Shown here piece after piece: positions 41,902 through 52,139 of a DNA stretch of 64,000 nt. The DNA is taken from positions 2,125,436-2,189,435 of the forward strand of contig NZ_OZ026542.1 in NCBI RefSeq assembly GCF_964020115.1. Reading direction: 5' to 3'. Numbering within the stretch: the first letter of the stretch is position 1; each line of letters starts with the position of its first letter. The notes beneath the pieces were generated by a model. The model was not told the origin of the DNA. It made no database searches and worked only from the letters and a program-made list of their open reading frames with translations. A program made the position numbers and the translations under genes. This DNA is from Candidatus Regiella endosymbiont of Tuberolachnus salignus. Its GTDB lineage: Bacteria > Pseudomonadota > Gammaproteobacteria > Enterobacterales > Enterobacteriaceae.

Positions 41902-42360
41902 ATGAATCGCTTGCAAGAAAAATTACCTACCCAAAAAGAAGCCGCCCTTGCGAAGCTATGTAGCCTGGAATTATCGGCGGGGTTGGAGACTAAAGCAGAA
42001 AGCCAGACCATGTCGCTGACTGATCGTAAGGGGGGCATACATACAATGACAATGCCTGTCAATGCACTTCGGTTATTCGTCGATATGCTGACTAAACTGG
42101 GTGAAGGTAATACCGTTAAATTGGTTCCTGTATCCGCAGAATTAACCACCCAAGAAGCCGCCGACTTGATCAGTGTATCACGCCCAACGTTGATCAAATT
42201 GCTGGATGAAGGAGAAATTCCATATCGTAGAGTGGGTAATCGTAGAAAAGTGAAATTTTCTGATCTTCGTGTATGGCAACAACAAATTGAAAATAAACGG
42301 TTGAAAGCCTTATCTGAGTTATCTTCGTTAGATCAAGCATTAGGGTTAGGCTACGAATGA
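41902..42360 (+). CDS. Excisionase-type HTH antitoxin of a PIN toxin pair
   Basis: 152 residues with a MerR/excisionase helix-turn-helix at ~90-140 (ELTTQEAADLISVSRPTLIK, LLDEGEIPYRRVGNRRKV). This is the known antitoxin type paired with PIN-domain toxins of the PIN_3 family. AAAGAGGTTTTAGC precedes the ATG; the stop overlaps the toxin start by four bases. The N-terminal half likely binds toxin. Confidence 0.8.
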   Translation: MNRLQEKLPTQKEAALAKLCSLELSAGLETKAESQTMSLTDRKGGIHTMTMPVNALRLFVDMLTKLGEGNTVKLVPVSAELTTQEAADLISVSRPTLIKLLDEGEIPYRRVGNRRKVKFSDLRVWQQQIENKRLKALSELSSLDQALGLGYE

Positions 42361-42929
42361 GTTCAACCTATACCGTTGTCTATGACGCCTGTGTTATGTA
42401 CCCTGCTCCTTTACGAAGTTTGCTAATGTATTTAGCGTTGTCTGATTTATTTAACGCTCGCTGGTCTCATGATATTCATGAAGAATGGATGAGGAATTTG
42501 CTGGCGGTGCGTTCAGATCTCAATAGAGAAAAATTGGAGAGGGTACGCCTACTCATGGACAGTCATGTTTCGGAGGCATTGGTAACAGGTTATGAATCAT
42601 TGATCCCTATGATAGCGTTGCCAGACCAAAATGATCGTCATGTTGTCGCCGCTGCCGTTCAAACTAATGCAGATGTTATCGTGACCTTTAATCTCAAAGA
42701 TTTCCCAAATGAAGCATTACAAAAATATAACCTAAGCGCAATTCACCCCGATGATTTTATAGTCTATTTGATGAATCTAGATGCCAGTGTAGTTATTGAA
42801 GCAACCCGCCGTCATAGAGCTGAACTTAAAAACCCTCCATTAAGTATCAATGAATATTTTGACTGTTTATTAAAGCAGCGTCTTCCAAAAACAGTATTAA
42901 GGTTACGTCAATTTGAATGGCTCATTTGA
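42357..42929 (+). CDS. PIN-domain toxin (VapC-like RNase)
   Basis: 190 residues; PIN fold residues visible: D in VVYDACVMYP, E in HDIHEEWMRN, paired acids in ALPDQNDRHVVAAAV and the DADVIVTFN-like TNADVIVTFNLKDFP. Members cut RNA. Overlaps its antitoxin gene (ATGA), so expression is coupled. Appears complete. Confidence 0.82.
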   Translation: MSSTYTVVYDACVMYPAPLRSLLMYLALSDLFNARWSHDIHEEWMRNLLAVRSDLNREKLERVRLLMDSHVSEALVTGYESLIPMIALPDQNDRHVVAAAVQTNADVIVTFNLKDFPNEALQKYNLSAIHPDDFIVYLMNLDASVVIEATRRHRAELKNPPLSINEYFDCLLKQRLPKTVLRLRQFEWLI

Positions 42930-42950
42930 CGACAAGGATTAATAATCCGT

Positions 42951-42996
42951 TAGCTCAAAATATAGCATTCATTATCGGTTTTTCAGTGTTTCCATA
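42951..42996. mobile_element. Solo IS5-type end
   Basis: TAGCTCAAAATATAGCATTC followed by ATTATCGGTTTTTCAGTGTT and TCCATA matches the right end of the IS5 copy at 57389-57430. No transposase accompanies it: a remnant end or tiny derivative between the PIN toxin and the MFS gene. Confidence 0.75.
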
Positions 42997-43091
42997 TATT
43001 TATTATATACAATTCGTCTTTATTATTGTCACCATCAAAATAAACAACTGCTATCCTTTCCTCATTATTTGACTGAAAAGATAAAAATAAG

Positions 43092-44234
43092 ATGAATAAA
43101 AATATTGGATTGGTATTGCTTACCGCTCTGATGATGTTTCCTCAAATAGTGGAAACTATCTATAGCCCAGCCTTAACCCATATTGCGCACGGCTTTAAGG
43201 TCAGTGCTGAGGAAGCAGCCCAAACGCTGTCATTGTATTTTTTTGCCTTTGCATTGGGTGTTGTGTTCTGGGGGCGAGTTTGTGATATCGCGGGAAGACG
43301 TCCCGCTATACTCGGTGGTTTGCTGTTGTATAGCGCCGCGTCCTTGATGGCATTGTTTAGCCAGCAGTTTGCAATTCTACTGGTTGCCAGGATGTTTGCC
43401 GCTTTTGGCGCTGCTGTCGGCTCTATAGGAACACAAACTATGATCCGCGATACATTTCAAGGGGCGACATTGGCGCGAGTATTTTCGGTTATGGGGGTCG
43501 CTCTAGCGGTCAGCCCTGGGATAGGAATGTTGGCTGGCGGGATGTTAACCCAATTTTGGGGTTACCAGGGGGTCTTTGCTGGTTTGACGTTATTGGCCGC
43601 GGTTTTAGTCGGCTGGTCAGTTATAGCATTACCGGAAACCCGTCCCAATAACGTGAAGATCGCGCCACTGATGCAAACCTTCATAATGATGGTGATGGAT
43701 ACGGGTATCTGGTGTACCGCTTTCTTAGTGGCATTATTCAATGTCAATCTATTCAGTTACTATCAGCTGGCACCTTTTCATTTCGAAAAGTTAGGATTAT
43801 CTCCAGAGGTGCTTGGCTATAGTGGATTGCTACTGACTTTAGGTGTGGGTATGGGAGCTTGGTTAAACAAATTTATGCTAAAGAGAGGTTACCACTCTTC
43901 GCGCCTGGTGCTGTACGCTGCGGTAACGTCACTCATCGGCAGTATTGTCGTTGCGGTATTATTGATGAATAGCAGCAAATTATTCATATTGCCTATTTTG
44001 CTGATTGTCATGGCTTATGGGATTGCCATTCCCAATATTCTGACCTCAGCACTTGCTCATTATGTTGATCGTTTGGGGACGGCGGGGGCGTTATTGGGTC
44101 TATTTTATTATTTACTGTTAGGTTGTGGGTTGGCTCTGGCCGGCTGGGGCCAACATTTAGGGCTGGTACTGATATGCAGTAGTGTTTTAGCGTTACCATT
44201 AGCCTTTAATGTCTATTTAAAGACCCGTTCGTAA
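43092..44234 (+). CDS. MFS drug-efflux-type transporter (Bcr/CflA family)
   Basis: 380 residues, about 12 membrane segments. The loop 2-3 motif appears as GRVCDIAGRRPAILGG and the motif C region as GPSPG-like AVSPGIGMLAGGMLTQFWG, typical of DHA1 Bcr/CflA exporters. Substrate not predictable; polyamines, sulfonamides or chloramphenicol are known for relatives. A stand-alone gene between toxin-antitoxin modules, so it may be cargo of the island. ATAAAAATAAG precedes the start (weak ribosome site). Confidence 0.85.
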   Translation: MNKNIGLVLLTALMMFPQIVETIYSPALTHIAHGFKVSAEEAAQTLSLYFFAFALGVVFWGRVCDIAGRRPAILGGLLLYSAASLMALFSQQFAILLVARMFAAFGAAVGSIGTQTMIRDTFQGATLARVFSVMGVALAVSPGIGMLAGGMLTQFWGYQGVFAGLTLLAAVLVGWSVIALPETRPNNVKIAPLMQTFIMMVMDTGIWCTAFLVALFNVNLFSYYQLAPFHFEKLGLSPEVLGYSGLLLTLGVGMGAWLNKFMLKRGYHSSRLVLYAAVTSLIGSIVVAVLLMNSSKLFILPILLIVMAYGIAIPNILTSALAHYVDRLGTAGALLGLFYYLLLGCGLALAGWGQHLGLVLICSSVLALPLAFNVYLKTRS

Positions 44235-44564
44235 AACTGAAAGCCATGGCTACCAGGAGCGGATCAAAAAACGCCCTTCCGTACCTCAAGCGTGCGCTCC
44301 CCGCCACGCCCCCGCGCTTTGGCTAATGTGTGCATATTTATGCACCCTTTTATCGGGGTGAAAACCGTTGATAGCCGCGGTTTTAACGGCAAGCGAAAAA
44401 TGATCATACGGCAGAAGGTGAAAAAAAGGGGGGTGCCGATGCGGATTTGATGGGGGGCTCGTAAGTTAACACAAAAAAGATTCTTAATTATTACCCAACA
44501 TAAAGGTACGGTTGATATGCCTATGCTTTTTGTATATCCTTGTATCTACATATGGGGAGGAGAT
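44235..44564. other. Intergenic region with palindrome and repeated motif
   Basis: Contains the palindrome GTGCATATTTATGCAC (44330-44345), AAAACCG/CGGTTTT inverted arms (44361-44386) and GGGGTGCCGATGCGG (44428-44442), a motif also at 41762-41776. On the minus strand an open frame runs 44520 to 44264 with IRIGTPLFFTF and LAKARGRGGERTLEVRKG, but only a late ATG (44407); possibly a decayed P4-type gene. mazE promoter must lie at the right end. Confidence 0.4.
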
Positions 44565-44819
44565 ATGGATAAAAGAAAGATTTCAACTGTGCAGCAATGG
44601 GGCAATAGCTTGGCGGTACGTATTCCAGCGGCTATTGCGAGAAAAGCACATTTTGTTGTAGGGCAACCCGTAGAAGTTTTATCTAATGATTTAGGTATCC
44701 TAGTTCATAGAAAAGGTTCACCAAAATTAACTCTAGAGCAAAGATTGAAAGCATTTGATACAACAAAACACGGTGGTGAAGTGATAGCAACTGGCCGTAT
44801 TGGTGCCGAGGTGTTTTGA
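44565..44819 (+). CDS. mazE: MazE-family antitoxin
   Basis: 84 residues from ATG 44565 after GGGGAGGAGAT (the frame is open 16 codons upstream without homology). AbrB-type swapped-hairpin fold: STVQQWGNSLAVRIPAAIAR and AHFVVGQPVEV. The C-terminus (KLTLEQRLKAFDTTKHGGEV) is the disordered toxin-binding part. Stop and mazF start overlap (TGATG). Confidence 0.9.
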   Translation: MDKRKISTVQQWGNSLAVRIPAAIARKAHFVVGQPVEVLSNDLGILVHRKGSPKLTLEQRLKAFDTTKHGGEVIATGRIGAEVF

Positions 44820-45181
44820 TGGCAAGTAGAATTTGGGTACCTGAACGTTGCGACATTATCTCGATTGATTTCAATCCTCAAGTTGGGTGTGAAATGAAAG
44901 ATTTACATCCGTTACTTGTTTTATCACCGAAGGCATTTAATGACCGAACAAGAATTGTCATTGGGCTTCCTATGACAACGTCTGAGTCCAATGAAACTAA
45001 TCCATTTGCTGTGAAATTTATTGGAGCTAAAGGTAAAGCCAGTTATGTATTAGCCCACCAACCTAAAAGTTTCGATTGGAGGCGAAGAAATGCAAAACTC
45101 CATCCTTGGAAGAAAGCGCCTGAAGAAGTTTTAGTTCTTGCCAGTGAAATACTGAATCAAATTATTAAAATCTGTGAATAA
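44819..45181 (+). CDS. mazF: MazF/PemK-family endoribonuclease toxin
   Basis: 120 residues. MazF/ChpB fold: VPERCDIISIDFNPQVGCEM then HPLLVLSPKAFNDRTRIVIG and LPMTTS. These enzymes cut mRNA at short specific sequences, halting translation. The ATG at 44819 overlaps the mazE stop by one base; an in-frame TTG at 44816 is less likely. Complete. Confidence 0.9.
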   Translation: MASRIWVPERCDIISIDFNPQVGCEMKDLHPLLVLSPKAFNDRTRIVIGLPMTTSESNETNPFAVKFIGAKGKASYVLAHQPKSFDWRRRNAKLHPWKKAPEEVLVLASEILNQIIKICE

Positions 45182-45318
45182 AAATTAATATGTTATTACA
45201 GTGTGAGTGCCTATTTTTTATCCCATCTAAGAAAGTTAGCTGTAGTAGCGCCAAAGTTATGAAATAATGAATGTACGTTCCTTCTTTGCATCAGTTTATT
45301 CTGTTTTTAAAATTGTTA

Positions 45319-45590
45319 TTAACAATCGGTCAATACCTCTTCCTCCTGTGCCGAAAAACAATTAACACCCGCACAGGCATAACAAGGCTTGCCGGTATTT
45401 TTCACCACCCGAATGGCTTTATCATCCCAGAGCGCTGTCATCTGACTGTCTTTAACATTAGTGACGGCCAGTTTGGGCAGGCCATGGGCTAACAGCCAAT
45501 GCTGTACCGCAATCACCCCGTTGGAGGTGTAATGGTCTAATGTTTCCGGCCACTTTTGAAGAGCTGTAATAAACTGCAAATCAGAGGTGT
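45319..45590 (-). pseudogene. C-terminal remnant of an unknown protein
   Basis: The minus frame reads FITALQKWPETLDHYTSNG, VIAVQHWLLAHGLPKLAVTN, then KDSQMTALWDDKAIRVVKNT and a Cys-containing end (GKPCYACAG). It abuts the IS3 remnant at 45597, where the upstream frame turns into antisense IS DNA, so the N-terminus is lost. Not recognised. 45182-45318 shows nothing clear. Confidence 0.35.
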
Positions 45591-45596
45591 ATAAAA

Positions 45597-45989
45597 TGAA
45601 AAGTAAAAAGAAGCCATTGACATTTACGCTGGAGTTTAAACAAGACGCAGCAAAGTGAGTTTTATGAGAGGGCATGAAAATCACATCAGGTAATCGCTTC
45701 TGCCTTGACGGCGCTGGAGCAAGAGGCGGTTAGACTATTTATAGACCATAAAAAGACGCTGGGTTCTAGAAGGTTAAAGGTAAAAATTAATGAATTAGGA
45801 TTTTCAGTGGGTCGCTACAAAGTACGAAGCCTCATGAAAAAATTAGCGTTATTTGCCCGTTATCCAAAACGCCATAAGATAACAACGGACAGCGCTCATA
45901 ATCATTCTATCGTACCCAACCTGTTGGCGCGGGAATTTACCGTTACTCTGTCAGCGCTAATGATAAAAGACCGTAAATTGCTAATTTAA
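45597..45989 (+). mobile_element. IS3-family remnant (orfA start joined to orfB piece)
   Basis: 45597 starts MKSKKKPLTFTLEFKQDAAK, the N-terminus of an IS3-type OrfA, then stops. From 45705 the frame TALEQEAVRLFIDHKKTLGS with VGRYKVRSLMKKLALFARYP and HSIVPNLLAREF is OrfB before its catalytic core. A large internal deletion joins them, and the core is cut off near 45945 where the IS21 begins nearby. Confidence 0.8.
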
Positions 45990-46051
45990 TTTGTCCACTC
46001 AAGCCAGAATGCAGTTTCCTTTGTGGTGACAAAGCCATGAGGGAAATAAGC

Positions 46052-48024
<1,973 letters not shown>

Positions 48025-48080
48025 CAAAAACTGGACATTTTAAAGTAGCAAAAAGTGGTCAATCTAAAGTAGCGTTGACA

Positions 48081-48635
48081 ATGCAATAGTTCCAATATCA
48101 CAGAGTGTGGTATTGAATTAAAATATTTACGTATGTCGATCTCTACTATTGCACCATTCATATTGGGGAACACTGATGTCATTAGTGCTTTTAAGGCATC
48201 GTGGCAGCTTTTTCCCGGCCTAAAACCATAGGAACAAGGAAGGAATAACGGCTCGTAAATCTTGGTTAATAGTGTGCTGACTGCTGATTGAACCAGTTTG
48301 TCTTCTACACACGATATAGCCAATGGCCGTGGGCTTCCATCTTCTTTAGGTATCTCAGTTATCCGAGAGGGCTTGGGTTTGTATGTCCCACGGCGGATCC
48401 GCTTGATGAGGTTATTAATGTTCTCATCAAGGGCTTTGCCATACGTTTCTTTCGTCACTTTATCGATGCCAATAGCCTTCTTTCCATCCAGCTGCTGGTA
48501 TTGCTCCTTTAACATATCAGCATTCAACAAGTGGCCAATGTTGTTAAACACCATTTCCTTGTTACGCGCTGATAATTCGCCTATGCGCTCAAGTTTTGTT
48601 AACCATGATGGTCTGTCGTTGCTGTGTACAGTCAT
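48081..48635 (-). pseudogene. ltrA: Group II intron reverse transcriptase, N-terminal fragment
   Basis: From ATG 48635 (MTVHSNDRPSWLTKLERIGE): NKEMVFNNIGHLLNADMLKE, GKKAIGIDKVTKETYGKAL, PRPLAISCVEDKLVQSAVST, YGFRPGKSCHDALKAL and IVEIDIRKYFNSIPHSVIL are RT domains 0-3. The frame then runs into the IS21 end; YADD, maturase and HNH domains are missing. Confidence 0.9.
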
Positions 48636-49112
48636 TGTTTCTCTTTTCACGCTCGATCTATCTGCCAGCCCTTCGCTCCACAGGCATTACTCTGCTTCAT
48701 CACTACTATGGCTGACTCCGACTTCCATTAACCCATTTTTAATGCCTTGTGTTTTGCACTTGCGCATCGAATACTTCGATCCTTGAAGGAATTAATGGAT
48801 CTCACAAGTTTCGACATCCATCTCTACAAACTCGCCGACGCCTACAACCCCGGCATTTGGTCATGGCTCGTGACCAGGTTTTCCTCACCATGTCCTGTTG
48901 CCTGCCACGTCCCGAAACGTGTCGGCTCTTTGCGACCATCATTTTTTCAGGGCTACAGCGTTCACCTTTCGATTTCGGCTCGAGTGTTTCGCTATCTACG
49001 CTTCGTCTCCTTTGTTGCCGCCGGAAACGCAAGACTCGCTACGTAGTAGTGCTGGTTTCACCTTCTACGACGGGACTTTCACCCGCAAGATGGATGCGAC
49101 TTCTTGTCGCAC
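48081..49112 (-). mobile_element. Group II intron, 5' part, truncated by IS21
   Basis: On the minus strand the intron begins at 49112 with GTGCGACAAGAAGTCGCAT, then GCGGGTGAAAGTCCCGTCG, the classic start of bacterial group II introns. About 480 bases of ribozyme domains I-III lead to the reverse transcriptase frame, which is cut at 48081 by IS21. The RT end, maturase and domains V-VI are not present, so it cannot splice in cis. Confidence 0.82.
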
Positions 49113-49250
49113 TCGGGATGACTGTGCACGATGGCGGCAGGGGAAATAACGTTCTTGCCGTGATTGCTGGGCGATGATCCCACAACACTCAAAGGGATAA
49201 ACGGCAGCCGCATGCGCCAGTATCGCTTGTCGCGTTTTTTTACGCATCAT
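49113..49250 (-). pseudogene. Lambda-type tail assembly protein K, fragment interrupted by intron
   Basis: Frame MRKKTRQAILAHAAAVYPFE, CCGIIAQQSRQERYFPC is the N-terminus of gpK, a JAMM/NlpC cell-wall peptidase of tail assembly. In the next frame the last bases read AIVHSHP, the JAMM metal motif, so ~35 codons between PCR and AIVHSHP are deleted with a frameshift. The group II intron starts directly after this motif (49112). The ATG (49250) overlaps the gene L stop (TAATG). Confidence 0.72.
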
Positions 49251-50002
49251 TACCTCTTGACCAGCGCGGAGCCAGGGAAGCCGCCAAAAGGCAGCGGATT
49301 ATGTTTGCCGAAACGTTTTTTACATTCCACTAACCGGCCAGTGCATTTGTCCTGGGTCGGGTCATCTGTTGAGTTACCCTGCTCATCAAAATACAAGCTA
49401 ACCGCATAATCACAGCCATTACCGCTGCGGTAGCCTCCGCGCATTGCCCAGCTGCACAGTGAATGAATCTGCCGTGTCGGAATTAACACCCCTTGCAAAT
49501 CCGCGGGACTGGAGAGGGTGAATTCGACGATTTCGTTAGTTTCCATCGATTTGCTGTCGATGTGATAAACCTGGACTTTTTCTTGTTGTGGATCGGCCTC
49601 AATATTGCCGTGCGGGAAATTACGCGCATCTAGATAGTGTTTGAAGGTATCGTGAATAATGACTTTAGCTTGGAGCAGGTCATCAAATTTCAGACAAAGT
49701 ACAGTGATGACCCCGTTTAAATTGGCCACCGTTAATTTAGGCTGGGCTTGTTGCCCGTCGCTAGCAGTTTCCAGTCCCTCGATTTGTACTGGCCAAGGGG
49801 CATAGTCCTTACCTTGCCACCAGATGGATTTTGCGGGTAATTGCGTTTCATCGCCCCCGGCCGCGGCTAATTCTTCTGGCGTGTAGGCTAAAGTATCAGC
49901 ATGAAAGCGTAATATCTCGGCATGAAAGGCGGTGCCGTCGACTTCGAACAAACGAATACGATTGCCCGGCGACAGGCGTTGCAGGTCGGTATTAATGGTC
50001 AT
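49250..50002 (-). CDS. Phage minor tail protein L (lambda type)
   Basis: 250 residues against 232 in lambda gpL, the tail-tip protein shown to bind a [4Fe-4S] cluster. Four C-terminal cysteines in lambda-like spacing are visible: HSLCSWAMR, SGNGCDYA, QDKCTGR and VECKKRFG. N-terminal part INTDLQRLSPGNRIRLFEVD is typical. Order M-L-K on the minus strand is the lambda order. Intact, although both neighbours are broken. Confidence 0.88.
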   Translation of the reverse strand: MTINTDLQRLSPGNRIRLFEVDGTAFHAEILRFHADTLAYTPEELAAAGGDETQLPAKSIWWQGKDYAPWPVQIEGLETASDGQQAQPKLTVANLNGVITVLCLKFDDLLQAKVIIHDTFKHYLDARNFPHGNIEADPQQEKVQVYHIDSKSMETNEIVEFTLSSPADLQGVLIPTRQIHSLCSWAMRGGYRSGNGCDYAVSLYFDEQGNSTDDPTQDKCTGRLVECKKRFGKHNPLPFGGFPGSALVKR

Positions 50003-50016
50003 GGTGTAACTCGTGA

Positions 50017-50321
50017 TTAAGGCTGAAAGGCTTGTTCAAAGGTAAAGCTGATGGACAGGATGTTGCCGCCCAAGGGAGTTAGTTTGATAGAATCTGCGGT
50101 GACACGATACAGACCCTGTATCCCATAGGGCGGCGTCCATAAGCACGCTTTTATCGTATGCTGACGAATAAAAGTTAGTAACGGCAGCATATCGGGTTCT
50201 GTGCCTTGAAAGGTCAGCGGCCAGGATTGGCGTTCCGGGTTGATGCCATCGCCAGCCACCTGTTGATAGCCGTCGCCAAATTTCGCCACCCTGACGCGAT
50301 GTAAAAAACTGCCCTCCGGGG
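50017..50321 (-). pseudogene. Phage minor tail protein M, C-terminal part (split by ISAs1)
   Basis: Encodes GSFLHRVRVAKFGDGYQQ through FTFEQAFQP, the body of lambda-type gpM (tail tip). The N-terminus lies at 51549-51585 beyond the inserted ISAs1; removing the element and one target copy restores MTINTFTWRTQGTPEGSFLH in frame. An ORF that begins in the IS terminus (MESRPAPEG) is an artefact of the junction. Confidence 0.88.
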
Positions 50322-51539
50322 CAGGGCGGGATTCCACTTTGCTGATATTTTATCCAAAAATAAGTTGACTGCGAAAATCGGCTGACCAGGCGGCTTTTCT
50401 ACGTTTACTGGCAATGCTGTCTTGTTTGCCTTTATGTTGTTTAATCAGGCTCAAGGCAACACGATTGAAAAGAGCCATATGTGCGGCGCCCTCAAGCGCC
50501 TTTATCGAGAGTTCATCTTCTCTAAACACCACATCCAGAACCCAGTGAAGTTGATTTTCTATCCCCCAATGTTGCCGAATCGCCAATGCCGCTTGTTCTG
50601 CATTTAAAGGGAGTGAGCTGACATACCAACGCGAACGACAGTGGGTTACCTCATTCTTTGTTCGCTCACTGGCTACCTCAATGAAGGTGCGAATGGAAGG
50701 CCATTTGGCTTTTAATTCCTCCGGTAATTCCGCATTGATTTGCATGACGGTGCGTTTCTCTACTCGCCCATGTCCCTGATTAGTCTGTGTGTATTCATGC
50801 ACTTTATCCGTATAATAGGGGGTAGCAAATTGCTGTTTTACCTGTTCAAACAGTGTCTTTTGGTTGGCTTTAAGCTGCACGACAAAATCACCGTTGCGTT
50901 GCGTTGCGTTGCGTTGCGTGATAAGTGATAACGTTGAGGTTTGGCAATGCAATGAATCGAGCGTCACAATCGCATTATCCAACGCTAATGCATCGATGAT
51001 TTGACGAGCGAGTTCGCCTTCTTTGCCCTTACTGTTTGCCGCTTTTTGATAGAGCGTAATACCGGCGTCCACCTCATAGGCACTGACGGTATGTAAGGTG
51101 GTACAAATCTCTTCAGACCAGCTTCTGCGTAAGGTTTTACCGTCGAGTGCTATCAGCGTCCTACCCGTTCGCTCACGTCGTTCATTAATCCATGAAAGCA
51201 AGGTTTGAACCAGTAAATCCGTATCTAATGCATTGATAATGTTAGCAATGCAATGGCGGCGTGGGATGCCGTTTTGATAAGTGCCATACTTTTTTAGCCA
51301 ATCGAGCTGAGCTTCGCCAAAATCCTGGATTGATTTCCATCCCGAGGCTCCACTTAACACCGCGGCAAAAACTAAGAAAATCACATCGATCAATTGGTGC
51401 TTAATATTGATATCTTTACGCGGGTCAGGAATCAGGGCTAATTGCTTTAAAATGCTCATGGTTAGATATTCATTAGGACAAATACTCTTATGATCATTCT
51501 GCCTACATAGAGTTCAAATTAACGTGGGATCCCGCCCTG
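50322..51539 (-). mobile_element. ISAs1-family element, complete, 9-bp target duplication
   Basis: Ends CAGGGCGGGATTCCAC (50322) and GTGGGATCCCGCCCTG (to 51539) are inverted repeats. Direct repeats CCTCCGGGG flank it at 50313-50321 and 51540-51548, within the expected 8-10 bp for the family. A right-end remnant of a second copy is at 58800-59035. Inserted in tail gene M. Confidence 0.92.
50350..51459 (-). CDS. ISAs1-family transposase
   Basis: 369 residues. Family motifs IIFLVFAAVLSGASGWKSI-like DVIFLVFAAVLSGASGW, LIALDGKTLRRSW, and the C-terminal HWGIENQLHWVLDVVFREDE (catalytic E with the following conserved block). It contains a TQRNATQRN duplication from a CGTTG pentanucleotide array (50892-50916). 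The frame is open throughout, so it may be active. Confidence 0.93.
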   Translation of the reverse strand: MSILKQLALIPDPRKDINIKHQLIDVIFLVFAAVLSGASGWKSIQDFGEAQLDWLKKYGTYQNGIPRRHCIANIINALDTDLLVQTLLSWINERRERTGRTLIALDGKTLRRSWSEEICTTLHTVSAYEVDAGITLYQKAANSKGKEGELARQIIDALALDNAIVTLDSLHCQTSTLSLITQRNATQRNGDFVVQLKANQKTLFEQVKQQFATPYYTDKVHEYTQTNQGHGRVEKRTVMQINAELPEELKAKWPSIRTFIEVASERTKNEVTHCRSRWYVSSLPLNAEQAALAIRQHWGIENQLHWVLDVVFREDELSIKALEGAAHMALFNRVALSLIKQHKGKQDSIASKRRKAAWSADFRSQLIFG

Positions 51540-51548
51540 CCTCCGGGG

Positions 51549-51585
51549 TACCTTGCGTACGCCAAGTGAAGGTGTTGATTGTCAT
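51549..51585 (-). pseudogene. Phage minor tail protein M, N-terminal part
   Basis: ATG at 51585, MTINTFTWRTQGTPE, then the ISAs1 target duplication. Continues at 50321. Upstream (51586-51690) no further tail gene is recognisable. Confidence 0.8.
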
Positions 51586-51696
51586 GATGTGTACCGGATA
51601 AAAATATTGGATTATTCTCTTTCCAATCGGCTAAGAACGATGGATGTCAACCGACTTAGATCTGAGCAACCGGTTTTTGTTTATTTATTAGCAAAA

Positions 51697-51726
51697 AAAT
51701 ATCATACTCTGTATGATATTTATAAT
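51697..51726. promoter_or_regulatory. Palindromic operator and -10 of the HigBA-like operon
   Basis: AAATATCATAC-TCT-GTATGATATTT (51697-51721) is a perfect 11-base inverted repeat, immediately followed by TATAAT (51721-51726). The placing over the promoter fits autorepression by the antitoxin encoded at 52117-52434. Confidence 0.75.
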
Positions 51727-51749
51727 CTATAAACCACAGGATACATATT

Positions 51750-52139
51750 GTGAGGGTATTCAAAAATTTATGGTTTGAGCGGTTTGCTAGAAAACAAAAG
51801 ATCACCGCCCAAATGCTCCTTGAGGCGGTGCAACGAGCAGAAAAAGGCCAGATTGATGCCAATCTAGGTAAGGGAGTGCTTAAGCAGCGTATCGCTCGCG
51901 TAGGACAAGGGCGATCTGCTGGATATCGCACCATCATCCTATATCGCACAACAAAACGGGCTTTCTTTGTCTATGGCTTTTGTAAAAACGATAGAGCCAA
52001 TATTGATGATGATGAAAAAGCTTTATTTAAAACAACCGCCATCCACGTACTGGCATTATCTGATCAGCAACTCGCTGAATTAATCAGCAAGAAGCAGTTT
52101 TATGAGGTCAATCAAAATGATGAAAAAATATCGCAGTGA
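51750..52139 (+). CDS. RelE/HigB-type toxin (toxin-first module)
   Basis: 129 residues, start GTG at 51750 (MRVFKNLWFERFARKQKITA) after CACAGGATACATATT. The pattern KGQIDANLGKGVLKQRIARV, GRSAGYRTIILYRTTKRAFF, VYGFCKNDRANI is the RelE-like family usually paired with a NadS/HigA antitoxin. It likely cleaves mRNA. Overlaps the antitoxin gene. Confidence 0.85.
   Translation: MRVFKNLWFERFARKQKITAQMLLEAVQRAEKGQIDANLGKGVLKQRIARVGQGRSAGYRTIILYRTTKRAFFVYGFCKNDRANIDDDEKALFKTTAIHVLALSDQQLAELISKKQFYEVNQNDEKISQ

Noticed and set aside
48288-49177. Several plus-strand ORFs over the group II intron
   Set aside because: They run antisense to the reverse transcriptase fragment and the structured ribozyme region, and none has homology I can see.
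50017-50337. 106-residue ORF as an intact gene M
   Set aside because: Its first residues are encoded by the ISAs1 terminal repeat; the true N-terminus lies across the element at 51585.
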